This document shows positions 1 through 11,156 of a DNA stretch of 64,000 bases, in pieces (position 1 is the first letter of the stretch; every line of letters starts with the position of its first letter). The translations under genes were made by a program, and so were the position numbers. Origin of the DNA: Phoronis australis (Eukaryota; Phoronida; Phoronidae); NCBI GenBank assembly GCA_002633005.1, contig NMRA01000047.1, positions 498,913 to 562,912 of the forward strand, in the 5' to 3' direction. The notes under the pieces are model-generated. The model was not told the DNA's origin. It ran no database searches and saw only the letters and a program-made list of their open reading frames with translations.

Positions 1-8
1 AATTATTA

Positions 9-1108
9 TACCACTTAAGTGCTACAACTGCGCCTAAATCGTTGACTTCCGGTCAAAGATGGCGGAAATATTGGCAATGGCGCATGCACACCTTGATATC
101 TGGCCAAAAACGTTTTCTCCTGTAGAGGGCGCATTGGCAAACCAATCATTTTCAAACTGGTCACGTGTTCGTTGCTTTTAATTTGCTTTTATAAAATTTT
201 GTTTAACCGGAAGTCACTTTCAAGATGGCGGCTTTAGCGCATTTTCACCCATTTTCGACTGTTCTGCGGTCGCATTTTTAATGGGAAGAGCAACTGATGT
301 GAATTTTTGCATGTGGATTCCTTGAAGTATGTTCTTTCAAAAGTTCTCCGATAACGTTTTCCTCAAACTTACCGTTTTTGAGTTGACTTTGAATTTCAAA
401 AAATGCAGAATTTCAATTTTCCGAAAAATTTATGGAATGTTGCAAAGCTATCTATTTAGATAGAGTTTTGAACGGGCTTTCAGAGGATAGTTTACATTTT
501 TCGCTACGATGTCTACTTTTTGAATTATTCGAGATTTTCTGATAGCGCTGTTCCTTTGTTGACCGGGCTTGCTGCAATGAAGTTGGTTTAGCTTCTATTA
601 AACAAGACCATGAAGACATTGCTCATGGAGGCCGCATATTTCGACGTACAGGGCTGAAAACTGGTACGATTTTTAAAGCACACAAGCGCTAGAACTGTGC
701 GGTAAATCGTTAAGTTCCAGTTAAAGATGACGGAAATATCGGCAATGGCGCATGCACACCTCGATATCTGGCCGAAAACGTCTTCCCCTGTAGAGGGCGC
801 ATTGGTGACCCAATCATTTTCAATCTCGTCACCGGTTTGTTTTGTTTGATTGGCTATTATAAGTTTGTTTAACCGGAAGTCACTTACAAAATGGCGGCTC
901 TGGCGCATTTTCACCCATTTTCGATTGTTCCGCGGTCGCATTTTTAATGGGAAGAGCAAATGACGTGAATTTTTGCATGTGGATTCCTTGAAGTATGCTC
1001 TTTCAAAAGCTCTGCGATAACGTTTTTGTCAGACTTACCGTTTTCGAGTTATTTGACTTTATTTCCAAAAAACGCAAAATTTCAATTTTTTTCTAAGAGT
1101 TTACGGAC
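9..1108. repeat. Tandem ~660 bp repeat, two copies
   Basis: Two diverged direct copies of one unit are visible. Copy 1 runs from about 9 to 584 and copy 2 from about 669 to 1108; copy 2 continues at 3208-3345 after an inserted retrotransposon. Matching blocks include GGCAATGGCGCATGCACACC, CCTGTAGAGGGCGCATTGG and CACCCATTTTCGA. Both copies carry an AAGATGGCGG-like word and a TGTAGAGGGCGC word resembling a CTCF core. No coding potential is convincing: the 123-codon minus-strand open frame at 588-959 lies in the repeat and has no recognisable domain. Confidence 0.85.
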
Positions 1109-3199
1109 ATCATAGTGATGCAGAACGTCATTGGAAAGATCCCTGAAAGGATCATGGCACAAAGAATCACCAGGTTAATTGAACCCTGGCTCCTCCCAGG
1201 AATGGGTGCTTATCGACCTGGTAGAGATTCATGGGCCAATGCAGCTTCTGTTGCAGATGAGATATGGCAAGGTTTTGAAAACAAAGAAAACACTCTCCTC
1301 GTTGGCCTTGATCTGGAAGATGCGTACAATTCTGTTCAACTTCCAAAACTTGCGGATGGCATGCTTCATCTTGGTATTCCAGTACGATGCGTTAGATGGG
1401 TGATGAGTGCCCTCAACAGCCGGCGATGCATGCTAAAACATCGCACATGGCGTTCAGAATGGGTATCTGTCAACACAGGCTTACCCCAAGGTTCACCTCT
1501 GTCCCCAGTGCTGTTCAATATCTACACCCTCCCACTCGCCAGACTGAACCGCGCTGACTGCCGACTTCGCACCTTTGCAGACGACATGCTGCTGTCATCT
1601 CAAGGACAAACACATCATGAGATTCTACACAAAGCACAGTCTACATTGATGGAAATCTGCGAGTTTTGTGCTACCAGCGGAATGAGCTGCAATGGAGACA
1701 AATGTGAAGCTCTCTTTTGTACTCTGGACAATCGCCTCAGTGTTGATGATTTCCCTTGCCCTACCTACGATGGGAAGTTGATCGCAACATCCGACCACAT
1801 GCGTCACTTGGGTGTAGAACTCGACCGCAGGCTCAACTTCTCAACTCAAGTTAACAGTATGATCAGCCGTGCTAACAGAGGAATCAATGCCCTTAGGGCT
1901 GCGGCTGGTCGGAAGGCGGAGGAAAGGCACCTCGTCATGCTTTATAAAGCCCTGGTCACTTCGGTCTTCGACTACGCTCTCCCCATGATCAACATCAGTA
2001 AAAATCAAATCAACAGACTTGAGAGGCTCCAAAACATTGGTCTTCGCGTCATCACTGGATGTACGAGATCTACGTCAGTCGCAGCATTACGTTACCTTGT
2101 CGGTGTTCCCAGCATTGCAGACAGACAATCTCTTCTACAAGGTATTACTTTAGCCAAGGCTGTTCAAAGCCCCTTCCATCCTTTACACAGTCAAGTGAAG
2201 ACTGCACTTGACAGGTGCGTGAACCCCGTCCCTGCAACAGTAACTTATGGACTTCGTCCTAGACCTTTTCGCAATGCCTCCTACCAAAGACTTAGCAGGT
2301 GCTCGTGGACTGTCGCTGCTGTTAACGCAACCATGGGTCTCATCGGCGAACACATGATCGCGCAAGATGCTGCTTGGCTGCCAGTACAAGAACTTGGTGA
2401 GGAACCGAATGTCATTATTGCGTTCAACAGGGAAGCTCGGGAATGGCCTCCAGGAGTAGCCCAAGCATTGTGCCGTCAGCAATGGCGTGATCTTGGCGGT
2501 ATTAATGCCATCATTGTAGCAACTGATGGATCCTTCGATGGTGAAACTAATCGTGCGGGATGGGGTTATCAAATACGCTGTGCTAACAACGTCATTGCGG
2601 AAGGTAGTGGCTGCCACCAGGTATACACAAGCAGTACGCGGATGGAGTTTGAGGCTATACAACGTGCCCTAATCAAGCTGTCACTCTTAGACCTGGAGAA
2701 TCACACCATTATCTTTGCCACCGATTCCATGGCAGTGTTGATGAAAGTTCAATCTGGAAACCTCCCAGCCAACTGGGGTGTCTTCCGATCACGCCACCCT
2801 CATCATGTGGTGATCTGGTCTTTCGTACCTGGCCACGCCGGTGTCCTGATTAATGAGCGTGCAGATTACCTCGCTGGCTCATGCACCACCAACCAACCCC
2901 TCTACTTATATTCGGCTGACGTTAAGCTGCTGGCCCGCAAACACAACCTCGAGCAGACTGCATCCCAACTGGCGGAGTTCAATGATGGCAGCCGACTGCT
3001 CGAAGCCGGTATCATTTATGGCCATGCTGCGAAGAGTCACAAGAAGAGCCGTGCCCGAGTGTTGTCAAATCAAATGCTTACAGGCAACGTCAGCCCTGGA
3101 GTTCTGCGCCTTCTGCTGTCACGGGGATGGTCTGGGGAGGGGAATAGTGCATCAGCATATCCCCAATGATCCTGTCCGTGACAGGTATTACAGGTATTA
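1109..3199 (+). mobile_element. 5'-truncated non-LTR (LINE) retrotransposon with 8 bp target-site duplication
   Basis: The insertion is bounded by TTACGGAC at 1101-1108 and again at 3200-3207. The flanks are one interrupted copy of the local repeat, and the uninterrupted copy has TTATGGAA at 430-437 at the equivalent site. The 3' end is two tandem ACAGGTATT words (3181-3198), the kind of short-repeat tail seen in I/R1-like non-LTR clades. The element starts inside the reverse-transcriptase domain, so its 5' end, endonuclease and any ORF1 are missing, as expected when target-primed reverse transcription stops early. The reading frame is otherwise intact, which suggests a young insertion. Confidence 0.9.
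1118..3169 (+). CDS. Reverse transcriptase-RNase H polyprotein, N-terminally truncated
   Basis: This 683-residue open frame encodes a non-LTR reverse transcriptase followed by an RNase H domain. Visible RT motifs (numbered from one residue upstream of the first ATG) are GLDLEDAYNSV near 64-74, GLPQGSPLSP at 122-131 and the catalytic FADD at 154-157, with F where Y is commoner. RNase H follows at about 465-590: ATDGS with D471, RMEFEAI with E513, FATDS with D537, then GHAG and NERAD with D584, so all acidic residues are present. The ATG is internal to the original ORF; the frame is open back to the truncation point, so this is not a true start. There is no apurinic endonuclease and no terminal CCHC knuckle. 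It is probably not autonomous. I, R1 or a related RNase H-bearing clade is likely; I cannot assign it further. Confidence 0.92.
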   Translation: MQNVIGKIPERIMAQRITRLIEPWLLPGMGAYRPGRDSWANAASVADEIWQGFENKENTLLVGLDLEDAYNSVQLPKLADGMLHLGIPVRCVRWVMSALNSRRCMLKHRTWRSEWVSVNTGLPQGSPLSPVLFNIYTLPLARLNRADCRLRTFADDMLLSSQGQTHHEILHKAQSTLMEICEFCATSGMSCNGDKCEALFCTLDNRLSVDDFPCPTYDGKLIATSDHMRHLGVELDRRLNFSTQVNSMISRANRGINALRAAAGRKAEERHLVMLYKALVTSVFDYALPMINISKNQINRLERLQNIGLRVITGCTRSTSVAALRYLVGVPSIADRQSLLQGITLAKAVQSPFHPLHSQVKTALDRCVNPVPATVTYGLRPRPFRNASYQRLSRCSWTVAAVNATMGLIGEHMIAQDAAWLPVQELGEEPNVIIAFNREAREWPPGVAQALCRQQWRDLGGINAIIVATDGSFDGETNRAGWGYQIRCANNVIAEGSGCHQVYTSSTRMEFEAIQRALIKLSLLDLENHTIIFATDSMAVLMKVQSGNLPANWGVFRSRHPHHVVIWSFVPGHAGVLINERADYLAGSCTTNQPLYLYSADVKLLARKHNLEQTASQLAEFNDGSRLLEAGIIYGHAAKSHKKSRARVLSNQMLTGNVSPGVLRLLLSRGWSGEGNSASAYPQ

Positions 3200-3207
3200 T
3201 TACGGAC

Positions 3208-3345
3208 TTTTGAAAAACTGCTAGGTTAGATAAAGTTTTGAACAGACTTTTAGAAGATATTTTCAATTTGTCGCTAGGACTTCTACTTTTTGAATTATTC
3301 GAGATCTTTTGAAAATGCTGTTCCTTTGTTGACCGATTTTGCTGT
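3208..3345. repeat. Distal part of interrupted repeat copy 2
   Basis: This segment resumes the repeat broken by the retrotransposon. It matches 438-570 of copy 1 (GATAAAGTTTTGAAC, CTACTTTTTGAATTATTCGAGA, GCTGTTCCTTTGTTGACCG), which confirms that one repeat copy was split by the insertion. Confidence 0.85.
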
Positions 3346-6300
3346 TCATCAATTGTTGTTCAAGGCTGTAGCCTATTTACTGATTTCTCACATCTTCTTT
3401 AGTCACATGAGTGTTATAGTGTTGCTCATAATCTCCACCTTCATCATCACAATCATCATCGTCGTTATTTCGCGTAGTGTCGCTCAATATTCTAGGTAGA
3501 CAGGGCGTATGTCAGGTTTGGCTCGTTGTTCGAGGAATCTAGTTGTAAACAGATGCCATACTTGTGTTTTTGAATGAGAAAAGTCAAGTTTTTACCTACT
3601 TTCAACATTTATGAATAATCAATTTGCACTATGAAGACATAAAGCGAACAGTTTTATTGCCATAGTGCTGTGACGTACTGAGTTTGACGAATCTTCATCT
3701 TCAGGCTAAGAAGGCAAGGTGGGAGCAACGCGCAGTCAATTCGTTTTACATTTGCAAGGGGATTCTCCTGAAAGAAAATTAATAAATATACGCATAGGTG
3801 ACCTTGATGGAGGTTATACATCAGCTAACTATCAAATATTTCCTACGCCAATATCCAAAAACTGCCCTCTTATGCCTTCCAAACACGGGTCCAGATTTTT
3901 GTTTCGAAGATTCACACCTTACGACGTACTAGTACACTCCTTGTTACGACATTGGGTACATTCGAACAGGGAGGTCTGTTCCCAATTACACGAAACAGTC
4001 CCAAACAGCAACTCAGCAGGAGCAGATCCGAGATTTTTTAAAAGGGGGGTCGGATCAAAGATTTTTAAAAAGGGTGGTCCACGTCAACAATTTGAAAATT
4101 TTAAATTTGATATAACTAAAATCAAGGGAAAATGGGGGGTCCGGACCTCTTTGTCCCCTCCCCCTGGATCCACCTGTGCTCAATTGAATTGCCTAAATCT
4201 TTTGCGTATTTGTTTCGTTCTTTACTCACTGTTGTTATATTTTTCTATCATTTTATCTTTATTACGAGATCCTTTTTTGACTTATGACGTTTTCTAATGT
4301 TACTAAAAACTGACTCAGAGCCCTTAATTCAGTCAAAATATTTATGGACGTAGTCCTTAAATTAGGGTCGTTGCATGAATGATTCCTACTTATTTTATAT
4401 AATATTGAGAATTCAACGTAGAAAACTCACAAATACGCAGTAGATTTAGGGAACATAGTGGAGTCGCTATTTGGGACTGTTTCATGCAGCCGGGATCCGT
4501 GCCTGGTGGGATTTGAAATGGGTAGCGAATTGGGGTGGGTTGTGGTGAATGAAACTGGGGCAGGGGTTGAAAATCGACAAGAGATGGAATTCCTGCATGC
4601 AGCCCAGTAAACCTGCCTTGCATGCCCCCATAAAACAGCCAATATGCCTCATCAACACTTAGTCCCATTAAGGTAGTTTTTACGATGCTTTCCAGCTCTC
4701 GCAAACCATTCGCATTTTATTAAACCAACTATCAGCAGTTAACTAGAGGCATATTCAGTCTACATCGGCAGGTAAAAATGGCCAATTTCAAAGTAAATAA
4801 CATCCTGACTTGTCAAAACGAAAAACCTGAACAAACGACATCGTCACTGAGTGGAACTGGGTTTCCAAGGAACAGTAAAGACAATAAGTTCAAATCACCC
4901 AGCCCATCACTGGTTGACTGGCAAGAACATCCAGGCTTTGTTTCAATCATGAACATCATCAATCTTAATCATTGGAGATGCAAAAAAGCATACCGGTAAG
5001 TCACGAATTTTCAATTGGCTGTTGCTGCAGCCGCAGGCATTGCAAAAAGGCACCGCTACTTTTTTACCGACCGGAGCCGTCAGTCGACGTCTCGCGTACT
5101 TCGTCGGCTCACTCGCACCCGCTAGATGCCGTCACAGTCCATAACATAATAATTGCGTCGACCAAAGTGAATAGTCTTGTTAACGTGTTTGCTCTAACCA
5201 CATGTGGTTACATGTGGAGATAACTATGACCGGATATCAGTGAACTAGTACATAATATACTGGCTAGTGCTGGCATATTGCCTCGGGTAACTGATCTTAC
5301 GAAATAAATGAATAAGCCTCGCTTTGAAATCGAAATAATAATGGCACTGAAGCAAACACAATACAGGTATTCAGGTGATATGACCTCAGTCCTTTATTCG
5401 ACATGTTTACTCGACGTCGTTAGTTGAATGTCAATATTTGTTGGTCGACAACTTTTCCACCCGAAGCATAGGCCTGAAATTTAGTGACTGCTGATGGCCT
5501 CAAAGTAAGTGTCAAATTTATAAAACGGCGACTCTAAAGCACGCGATGACTACTACGTACAGACTGATTAGCAATTTAAGTTTTGTTGACATTGGCGATA
5601 GGTGTGATATTTTGTGTTGAAAATGGCGGGGAAGCAGAGGTAGGCCTATACCGTAACAGACAATGGTGGTTATCACTGCTGGTATCCACATCTGAAAATC
5701 TAAACAGCTATCACTACGTGAAATGGCAACAAACATGTCGGGAGCGCTCGGCAGTCAACGTTCTCTGTAGGCTTATTTTTACCCACGTACTTCAAGAGTG
5801 ATGCACAGGACAGTGCAAACAAATAACTGTGTTTGTTCAACTTTATATTTTTAAGCAGGTGAAAGTGGATTTATTTACAAACATAGCAAATAGCGGCGCA
5901 GCAATGACTTTAAAATGGAAGTCTATACAGAAGTGTTTGAAACAGTATGCTTAAATATTTTAATCTCAATTCTTATGATATGTCAACGTCAACTAAGCCC
6001 GACTAAACAATATTTTCAGTCGGGCCCCCTACTGTTTATACCCCCGCGGCAGCGCCATTAATGAAAACAGGCCAGGGCTAATTCTTGTCTTATGCTTCAG
6101 TGTTCCTCACATTAATTATAGGCGCATGCGCCTACTACGGGTATTGACGCAGCTCAGGGGCATGTGTTAAGCAAGCATATAGTGGGGAGGACTAGTTTGA
6201 TATTTTGATGAATTTTGTTTATTATTATTACTGTTATTATTGTTATTATCATTAGACCATCAACTCGAATGGGTCGATCATTAACACGGAGTTAACACGG

Positions 6301-6669
6301 AAGATGTTTCCAGATAGCATCTTTTTACAAAATTAAATCGAATGGGTAACTATTCCAGTTTCTCACTCGCCTACCTCTCTTACAATAGATGCAGCACCTG
6401 TATGACGGGTGGCAGTCAGTACATATTTTCGTGTATAGTTGACTAAAAACGGAAACTGTAGAGTAGGCCTATCGCCTTTTGAGATCCTTGAATATGTGAC
6501 CCATAACCTGCCGCAAAGGTTTAAAACAAAATAAAAACATGAAAACACCTCGATTAGTTGGTGGTCTTCGAATGGAGTGTTTTTTTGTTAATTCTACCGT
6601 AGAATAAGCCTCATCGTATTTCTAGATAACAACAAAACGATGTATGACATTGCCAAAATTTGATTTCAG
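3346..6669. other. Intergenic region with repeat fragments
   Basis: No confident gene is present. It contains a repeat seen in opposite orientations at about 3955-4225 and 4430-4490 (shared core ACAGTCCCAAA and TTTGGGACTGT), with a third copy near 43375-43430. The first copy is broken by a ~155 bp insert (4019-4174) whose ends are loosely inverted (GATCC near each end, GCAGG/CCTGTGC outside). An ATT-rich microsatellite lies at about 6216-6256. A possible exon at 4778-4995 is listed separately. Confidence 0.6.
4778..4995 (+). CDS. Possible first coding exon with EH1-like motif (tentative)
   Basis: An open frame begins ATGGCC and gives 72 codons plus 2 bases, ending at a good donor (CG|GTAAGT at 4996). 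The fifth to eleventh residues, KVNNIL preceded by F, fit the F-x-[IV]-x-x-I-L pattern of the Groucho-binding EH1 motif found near the N-terminus of many homeobox and forkhead proteins. The remainder is low-complexity, rich in S, P, N and K. I found no homeodomain or forkhead exon between here and 6670, so a partner exon is missing. It may simply be a chance open frame. Confidence 0.22.
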
Positions 6670-6691
6670 GGCTTGACTAAAGACAACCGCA

Positions 6692-7465
6692 ATGCAGCAG
6701 ACGCCAGCGGACAGGGAACAATTGAATTTCCCGCCTCTCACCACGCGCGGGTTTGCCATCGTACAGTTGTTAATAGGGGTGTTTTGTATGGTAATTGGTA
6801 TCGTTGCCGTCAGTCTGTACAGGGTCTCTTATTGGTTTTCCTCAGTTACCCTCGCAACTGCAACAGGAGCCTTAGAAATATGGACTCCCATATTCTTCAT
6901 CGTTGCTGGCATTTTGGGCATCATAGCATCCATCAATCGCACCAGTGGTCCGATTATTGCTCACCTGGTTCTTTGCATTCTGTCGTCGGTGATGTCATTC
7001 GTTTTGTTCGTTGATGGAGCTATTTACGGTTGGCAGCTCTGGACTCACAAGATTCTAGCAGTCGCTGGTTTCGCAGAATTTGTATTTTCCATCACCTCAG
7101 CCGTGCTTTGTTGTAAAGCTTTATGCTGTCGAGGCAACGTCCACACCGGAACTGTCATTCATGGTCAAACCATGGTTGTCACCTCCACACAGCCTGGCCT
7201 GGGTACGATGTCGGGATATTACCCTACACAAACTATTCTTCATGTCCCAGTGACTACAACCCTTGGCGGCACCTACTATTCGCCCTCTGGTGTTCACCCA
7301 GACTACAGCTACGCCTGTCCACCCATTGCGCCAAACGCTGACAACTTACCGTACGGTTATGGTCAACAGTTTGGAGCGATAGCCCCAACGGCACCACCAT
7401 ACTCAGCACCTGGCTATGAGGAATCTTGTCTCACCGATGACCAGCCTCCGCAATACAAAACCTGA
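6692..7465 (+). CDS. CD20/MS4A-like four-transmembrane protein
   Basis: This 257-residue protein has four hydrophobic helices at about 21-42, 64-81, 86-110 and 120-141, with short loops, the architecture of the CD20-like (MS4A) family. A CCKALCC cluster straight after helix 4 is a likely palmitoylation site. The cytoplasmic tail (about 148-257) is rich in P, Y, G and T and ends with a PPQY sequence, a candidate ligand for WW-domain ubiquitin ligases. The start is the ATG at 6692, 22 bases after a splice acceptor (TTTCAG ending at 6669), so a 5' non-coding exon lies upstream. The whole protein is in one exon. Family members act at the plasma or endosomal membrane, often modulating calcium entry or trafficking; the function here is unknown. 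Another tetraspan family such as TMEM176-like is possible. Confidence 0.8.
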   Translation: MQQTPADREQLNFPPLTTRGFAIVQLLIGVFCMVIGIVAVSLYRVSYWFSSVTLATATGALEIWTPIFFIVAGILGIIASINRTSGPIIAHLVLCILSSVMSFVLFVDGAIYGWQLWTHKILAVAGFAEFVFSITSAVLCCKALCCRGNVHTGTVIHGQTMVVTSTQPGLGTMSGYYPTQTILHVPVTTTLGGTYYSPSGVHPDYSYACPPIAPNADNLPYGYGQQFGAIAPTAPPYSAPGYEESCLTDDQPPQYKT

Positions 7466-7945
7466 TATCGCTGTTCTTGCCACGATACTGTGTGCACTGC
7501 ATATTATTATTTGTTTTTATTTTTAATAAGTGTTTTGGTTTTCCGAATAATCTCTTTGGGACATATGTACCCTCCAGTTCGCTTTCAAATGCAATATGTG
7601 CCATAAATTTATCGAAGCCTGTATGCTTATGCTCATTAGAAAACTGACAAAGGATCGTCACAAAAAGGATGACTACGGCATGACTTTCTTGCAAACCACA
7701 AACAGGTTTAAGATTTTTTACCTATACCGTTCTGCATGCAGTTCTGTATTTTATTCCTGGCGATTAGAAAGTTATATTTGCGTTTGTGGACTTGACACAC
7801 ACCTGTAGGTTAAATTTGTCTTTATAGAAGTAGCGCTAATTACTTTTTTGTCATTCGTGCTTCCTATTGTATTTTTTACCTTTCATCATATTTTATTTTT
7901 GTTTCCCAAAATTTTTGCACTTGATTTTACTGAAAATGTACAAGC

Positions 7946-7951
7946 AATAAA
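7946..7951 (+). terminator. Poly(A) signal of the MS4A-like gene
   Basis: AATAAA lies 481 bases after the stop codon, in an AT-rich 3' UTR with no competing canonical signal closer to the stop. Confidence 0.55.
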
Positions 7952-10079
7952 ATTAATTTAATACGAGCGATTGTAACAGGCTTATACTTCGACCAATCGC
8001 AAATATTTTAATAATTTGTATAAAGCGTTTGTTGAAAATATTGAATTGCGAGAAACCAGCGGTCCCCAAACCTCCTGAAATTCAACCAGTGTTTGATTTA
8101 CTTTACGTACATTTACGATGTATTCTTTGACTATATATTTTTAATGCAAATGTAATGTTTTGAATGTAATGAAATATATATAATCATAGATACTCGTTAA
8201 GTCCATGATATAGTTGAGTATCTAGATTTCAGCAAACCACTTTTAAGAACCACTTCGATGCCTGTTATTCAGTGGAGACTGGCTCTCAAAATAAGTGACT
8301 AATACCCAGTTTTCTTAAATGAGTTTAATCAAGATTACTCTTTAGTTGGGAATCGAAGTTGATTTTAAACGCTACGCCACAATAACAAAAATATATGTAG
8401 CTTCGCCAAAACGTTACACAACTTTTTTTGAACAGACACGATTTACTTAATTGGACAAAATTACACGTAGCACAGTGTACTATTTCGTGGGCTACGTCAC
8501 TTCATGTTGCATTTTACAAAATAGTGGGCTCCAGTTCTTAGGCAACATTTGCGGATGCTACGTTTTGCATTCCACCTCGATTTTACAGCTATTTGCAGTT
8601 GTGCTTAGTTTTCTATTTCAGGGACTTCAATACACCTTCAAAACTAGTTTCTACTTATTATCCAAAAGCCTTGGCGTCAAACGATTGTTTTAATGATGTT
8701 CCCAAACCCTGAAAATTGTACCGCCTTTTTACCATTATTTCCCATTTCTGCCGCCTATTAGCAAATGGGCATAAACTGGAGGTGTGTAGTCGTTTCTGCT
8801 TTCTCTCCGAAGTGACATTGCAAGAAGTTTAATTGATGTGACACCATCAAGATGAGGGATACTGCTGATAGTTATCCAAATCTGTTTTATTTACAGCCGG
8901 CAAAGACGCCACACGATAGAACACCCAACTCACGAGCATACTCCTTAATTTAAAGTTGCATTTCTCCCAGTTTATTTGTCAACTTAAACATATTTCCAGT
9001 TCGTAACCGATGTTCCACTGATTTTAAAACATCACTCTGTCCAAGCAACTCCAAACTGGTGTCGAATAAGTCACGGGGATTTCCCTCGTTCAACTCCAGC
9101 TCACCTTCCTAGCATATACACCTAAAGCGACACTTAACCCAAACTTTATAACAGAGAATAAGTTTTGACTCCAGCCACAGCCTGTTATAGATTTGGCCTC
9201 GTCTTGTTCCTTACGGGGAAAATACGTAAGTAACCTAAGGGCTTGGAAAGAACCGACAGTTTCACTTCTCAAGACCAAGCATAAAACTGCAAGTCACGCG
9301 AAACCTGAAATTTAACGAGCTGTAACTCCTGAAATCACCTCCATCTTGACTAAGGAACACCTCGAGACCAATTTCATAACGGTAACGTTAAGTGGTCTGA
9401 ATCGAAACTCAGCTTTTGTAGTTTTTTAGCCATCACGATTCCCTAACTAGGTCAACAGAGGTCATCAGTCTTGGAAACGATCATTGTGTCCACGATTTTC
9501 CAACCGTTTCTTGACCTGTTGATGCTCTTGGTAACAGAAAATTAAGTCATATCATGGTATGGGAAATTTTGAGACAGATTTGATCACAGTAAACGGCCCA
9601 ATTAGATTTTCGTTATTAACCAGCTTAACAGGAAGAAATGCAGCTTTAAACTAATTCTTTTTAAATACAACCATACCTTAACAAAATGATGTCATTTGCA
9701 ACAGAAATACTGACAAGAAATCCAGTTTTGGACCAGGCTTAGCAACAAGAGAGCCTTGGGCAGTGGTTAATGCACAACTGCACAGAATTCTTTGTACTTT
9801 CATTCAGTGGGTTATGGGTATTTGACGCCTTCCAAAAGGCAAGATCACCCAAGTTTCCAGGAGATGTGTTGTGTAACAAGCCAAAAACATGCATCTGATG
9901 CTACTAGCTTTCACTTGACAGCGTCTTGCTAGGATACAATGTTACAGGGAAAACACCACAGCATAATTCCCATGCAAACACAGCAGAGTGATACAAATTG
10001 TTCAGAAACAAAAACAAGCAAGACAGTGTGTGTGCATTTCATATTCCCACCACACACACCCATCAATGCCTTGGAGGTC
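7952..10079. other. Intergenic, no gene seen
   Basis: Open frames here are short and without recognisable domains. About 8255-8310 holds a fragment (CCTGTTATTCAGTGGA, CTGGCTCTCAAAAT) of a palindromic repeat that recurs near 26650, 47800 and 62105. Confidence 0.6.
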
Positions 10080-10595
10080 AAGGTTATGTAGGACTCTATC
10101 AAAATGTCCAAGTTTGGCCAACTTCCAAACATCATATCTCACAAATGGCTGATTGGATTCACTTGAAACTTTCAGATACTGTGCTATTTACAATCTTTTA
10201 CAAAGGATTTTACAAATTTTCGAAATGCTCCAGTCTTGCCAGAGGGGAAATTAAAAATTGAACATATACTATTTTCATGAAAAAAATTAGCATCAAACAA
10301 AAACGAAACTTTAATTTAGAAAAATTTTTAGGAACATTTTATCTTGAATATTAATATTAAATTGCACAAAATTTGGTTATGTTATTCTGTTGTTTTGCTA
10401 TGAATGCACCTTGCTATTTTTAAAAAAATTTCCTAAGAAGCAAGGTCACATGACCTAATTAGTGGTATAAAGAGAAAAATGAAACTACCGAATTTCTACT
10501 TTCAAAAAATATATACTTCTGCCAAGTTAGATTCTAAAGTTCCGTTGATATTTCGCTAAATGTACAGACTTGTCGATAAGGTCCTACATAACTTT
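10080..10595 (+). mobile_element. MITE family A, copy 1
   Basis: The ends are inverted: AGGTTATGTAGGACT at the left and AGGTCCTACATAACTTTAA at the right. No coding capacity is present. Related copies lie at 23511-23880, 38047-38523 and, inverted, at 58033-58482. They share internal words such as GTCACATGACC(T/C)AATTA near the right end. Confidence 0.75.
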
Positions 10596-10753
10596 AATAC
10601 CATGAGAAGGTGCGTTGAAGAGCACCAGATGACTGGCTACTGAGGTAGAGGGGCATACAATAGGGCTAGTATCACATACCTATGAGCAACATCACGTCAC
10701 CAAAAGGCATATTTTCGAAGTTTTGCGAGTATGTTCCCGGTGTACGCAAGTAT

Positions 10754-10984
10754 CAGGGCTTGGAATGAACTGACAAAGAGGAAAATTTTCCAGGTGATGT
10801 ATCGTTCCACAAATAGGCTTGTGTGATAGAAATATTTTTTGTGCTGTAAAATACAACTGAAGTAAACGTTTTTGTATGGATAGTCATGATAAAAAGAGAC
10901 AAGAAAGAGGAAACTGGAAATCAAACAAGTGGAGATTGAAACCAAAAGAAGAAATCCTCTAAAAGAGTAAAATTCCAAGCCCTG
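10754..10984 (+). mobile_element. MITE family B, copy 1 (hAT-like ends)
   Basis: The 231 bp element has perfect terminal inverted repeats CAGGGCTTGGAAT / ATTCCAAGCCCTG; CAGGG-type ends are typical of hAT-derived MITEs. The interior has the purine-rich words GAGGAAACTGGAAATCAAA and GAAATCCTCT shared with the copy at 16909-17155. The flanking 8-mers agree at only 5 of 8 bases, so the target duplication has decayed. Confidence 0.8.
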
Positions 10985-11156
10985 AAAAGTAGTGGCTGCA
11001 ACTGAAAGGCCACGCCAGAATCTTGAATCGCTAATCAAATGCTATGTAAACACCCAGAAGTACAAGCCAAGATTTCTCATCATAAGTGTTTGCGAGTGTC
11101 TAGCCTTACTGAATGCTACCCCAGATATTAAAATAAATTGTCTAACTACCTATGTA

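Noticed and set aside
588-959. 123-codon minus-strand open frame
   Set aside because: Lies within the tandem repeat, no domain, no splice context.
2183-2662. 159-codon minus-strand open frame
   Set aside because: Antisense shadow of the RT-RNase H coding region.
3719-4297. 192-codon open frame with FFKRGVGSKIFKKGG
   Set aside because: Composed of repeat fragments and a small insert; no domain or splice support.
4778-7465. Splicing of the 4778-4995 exon onto the MS4A-like exon
   Set aside because: The join would read CGG GCT TGA and stop at once.
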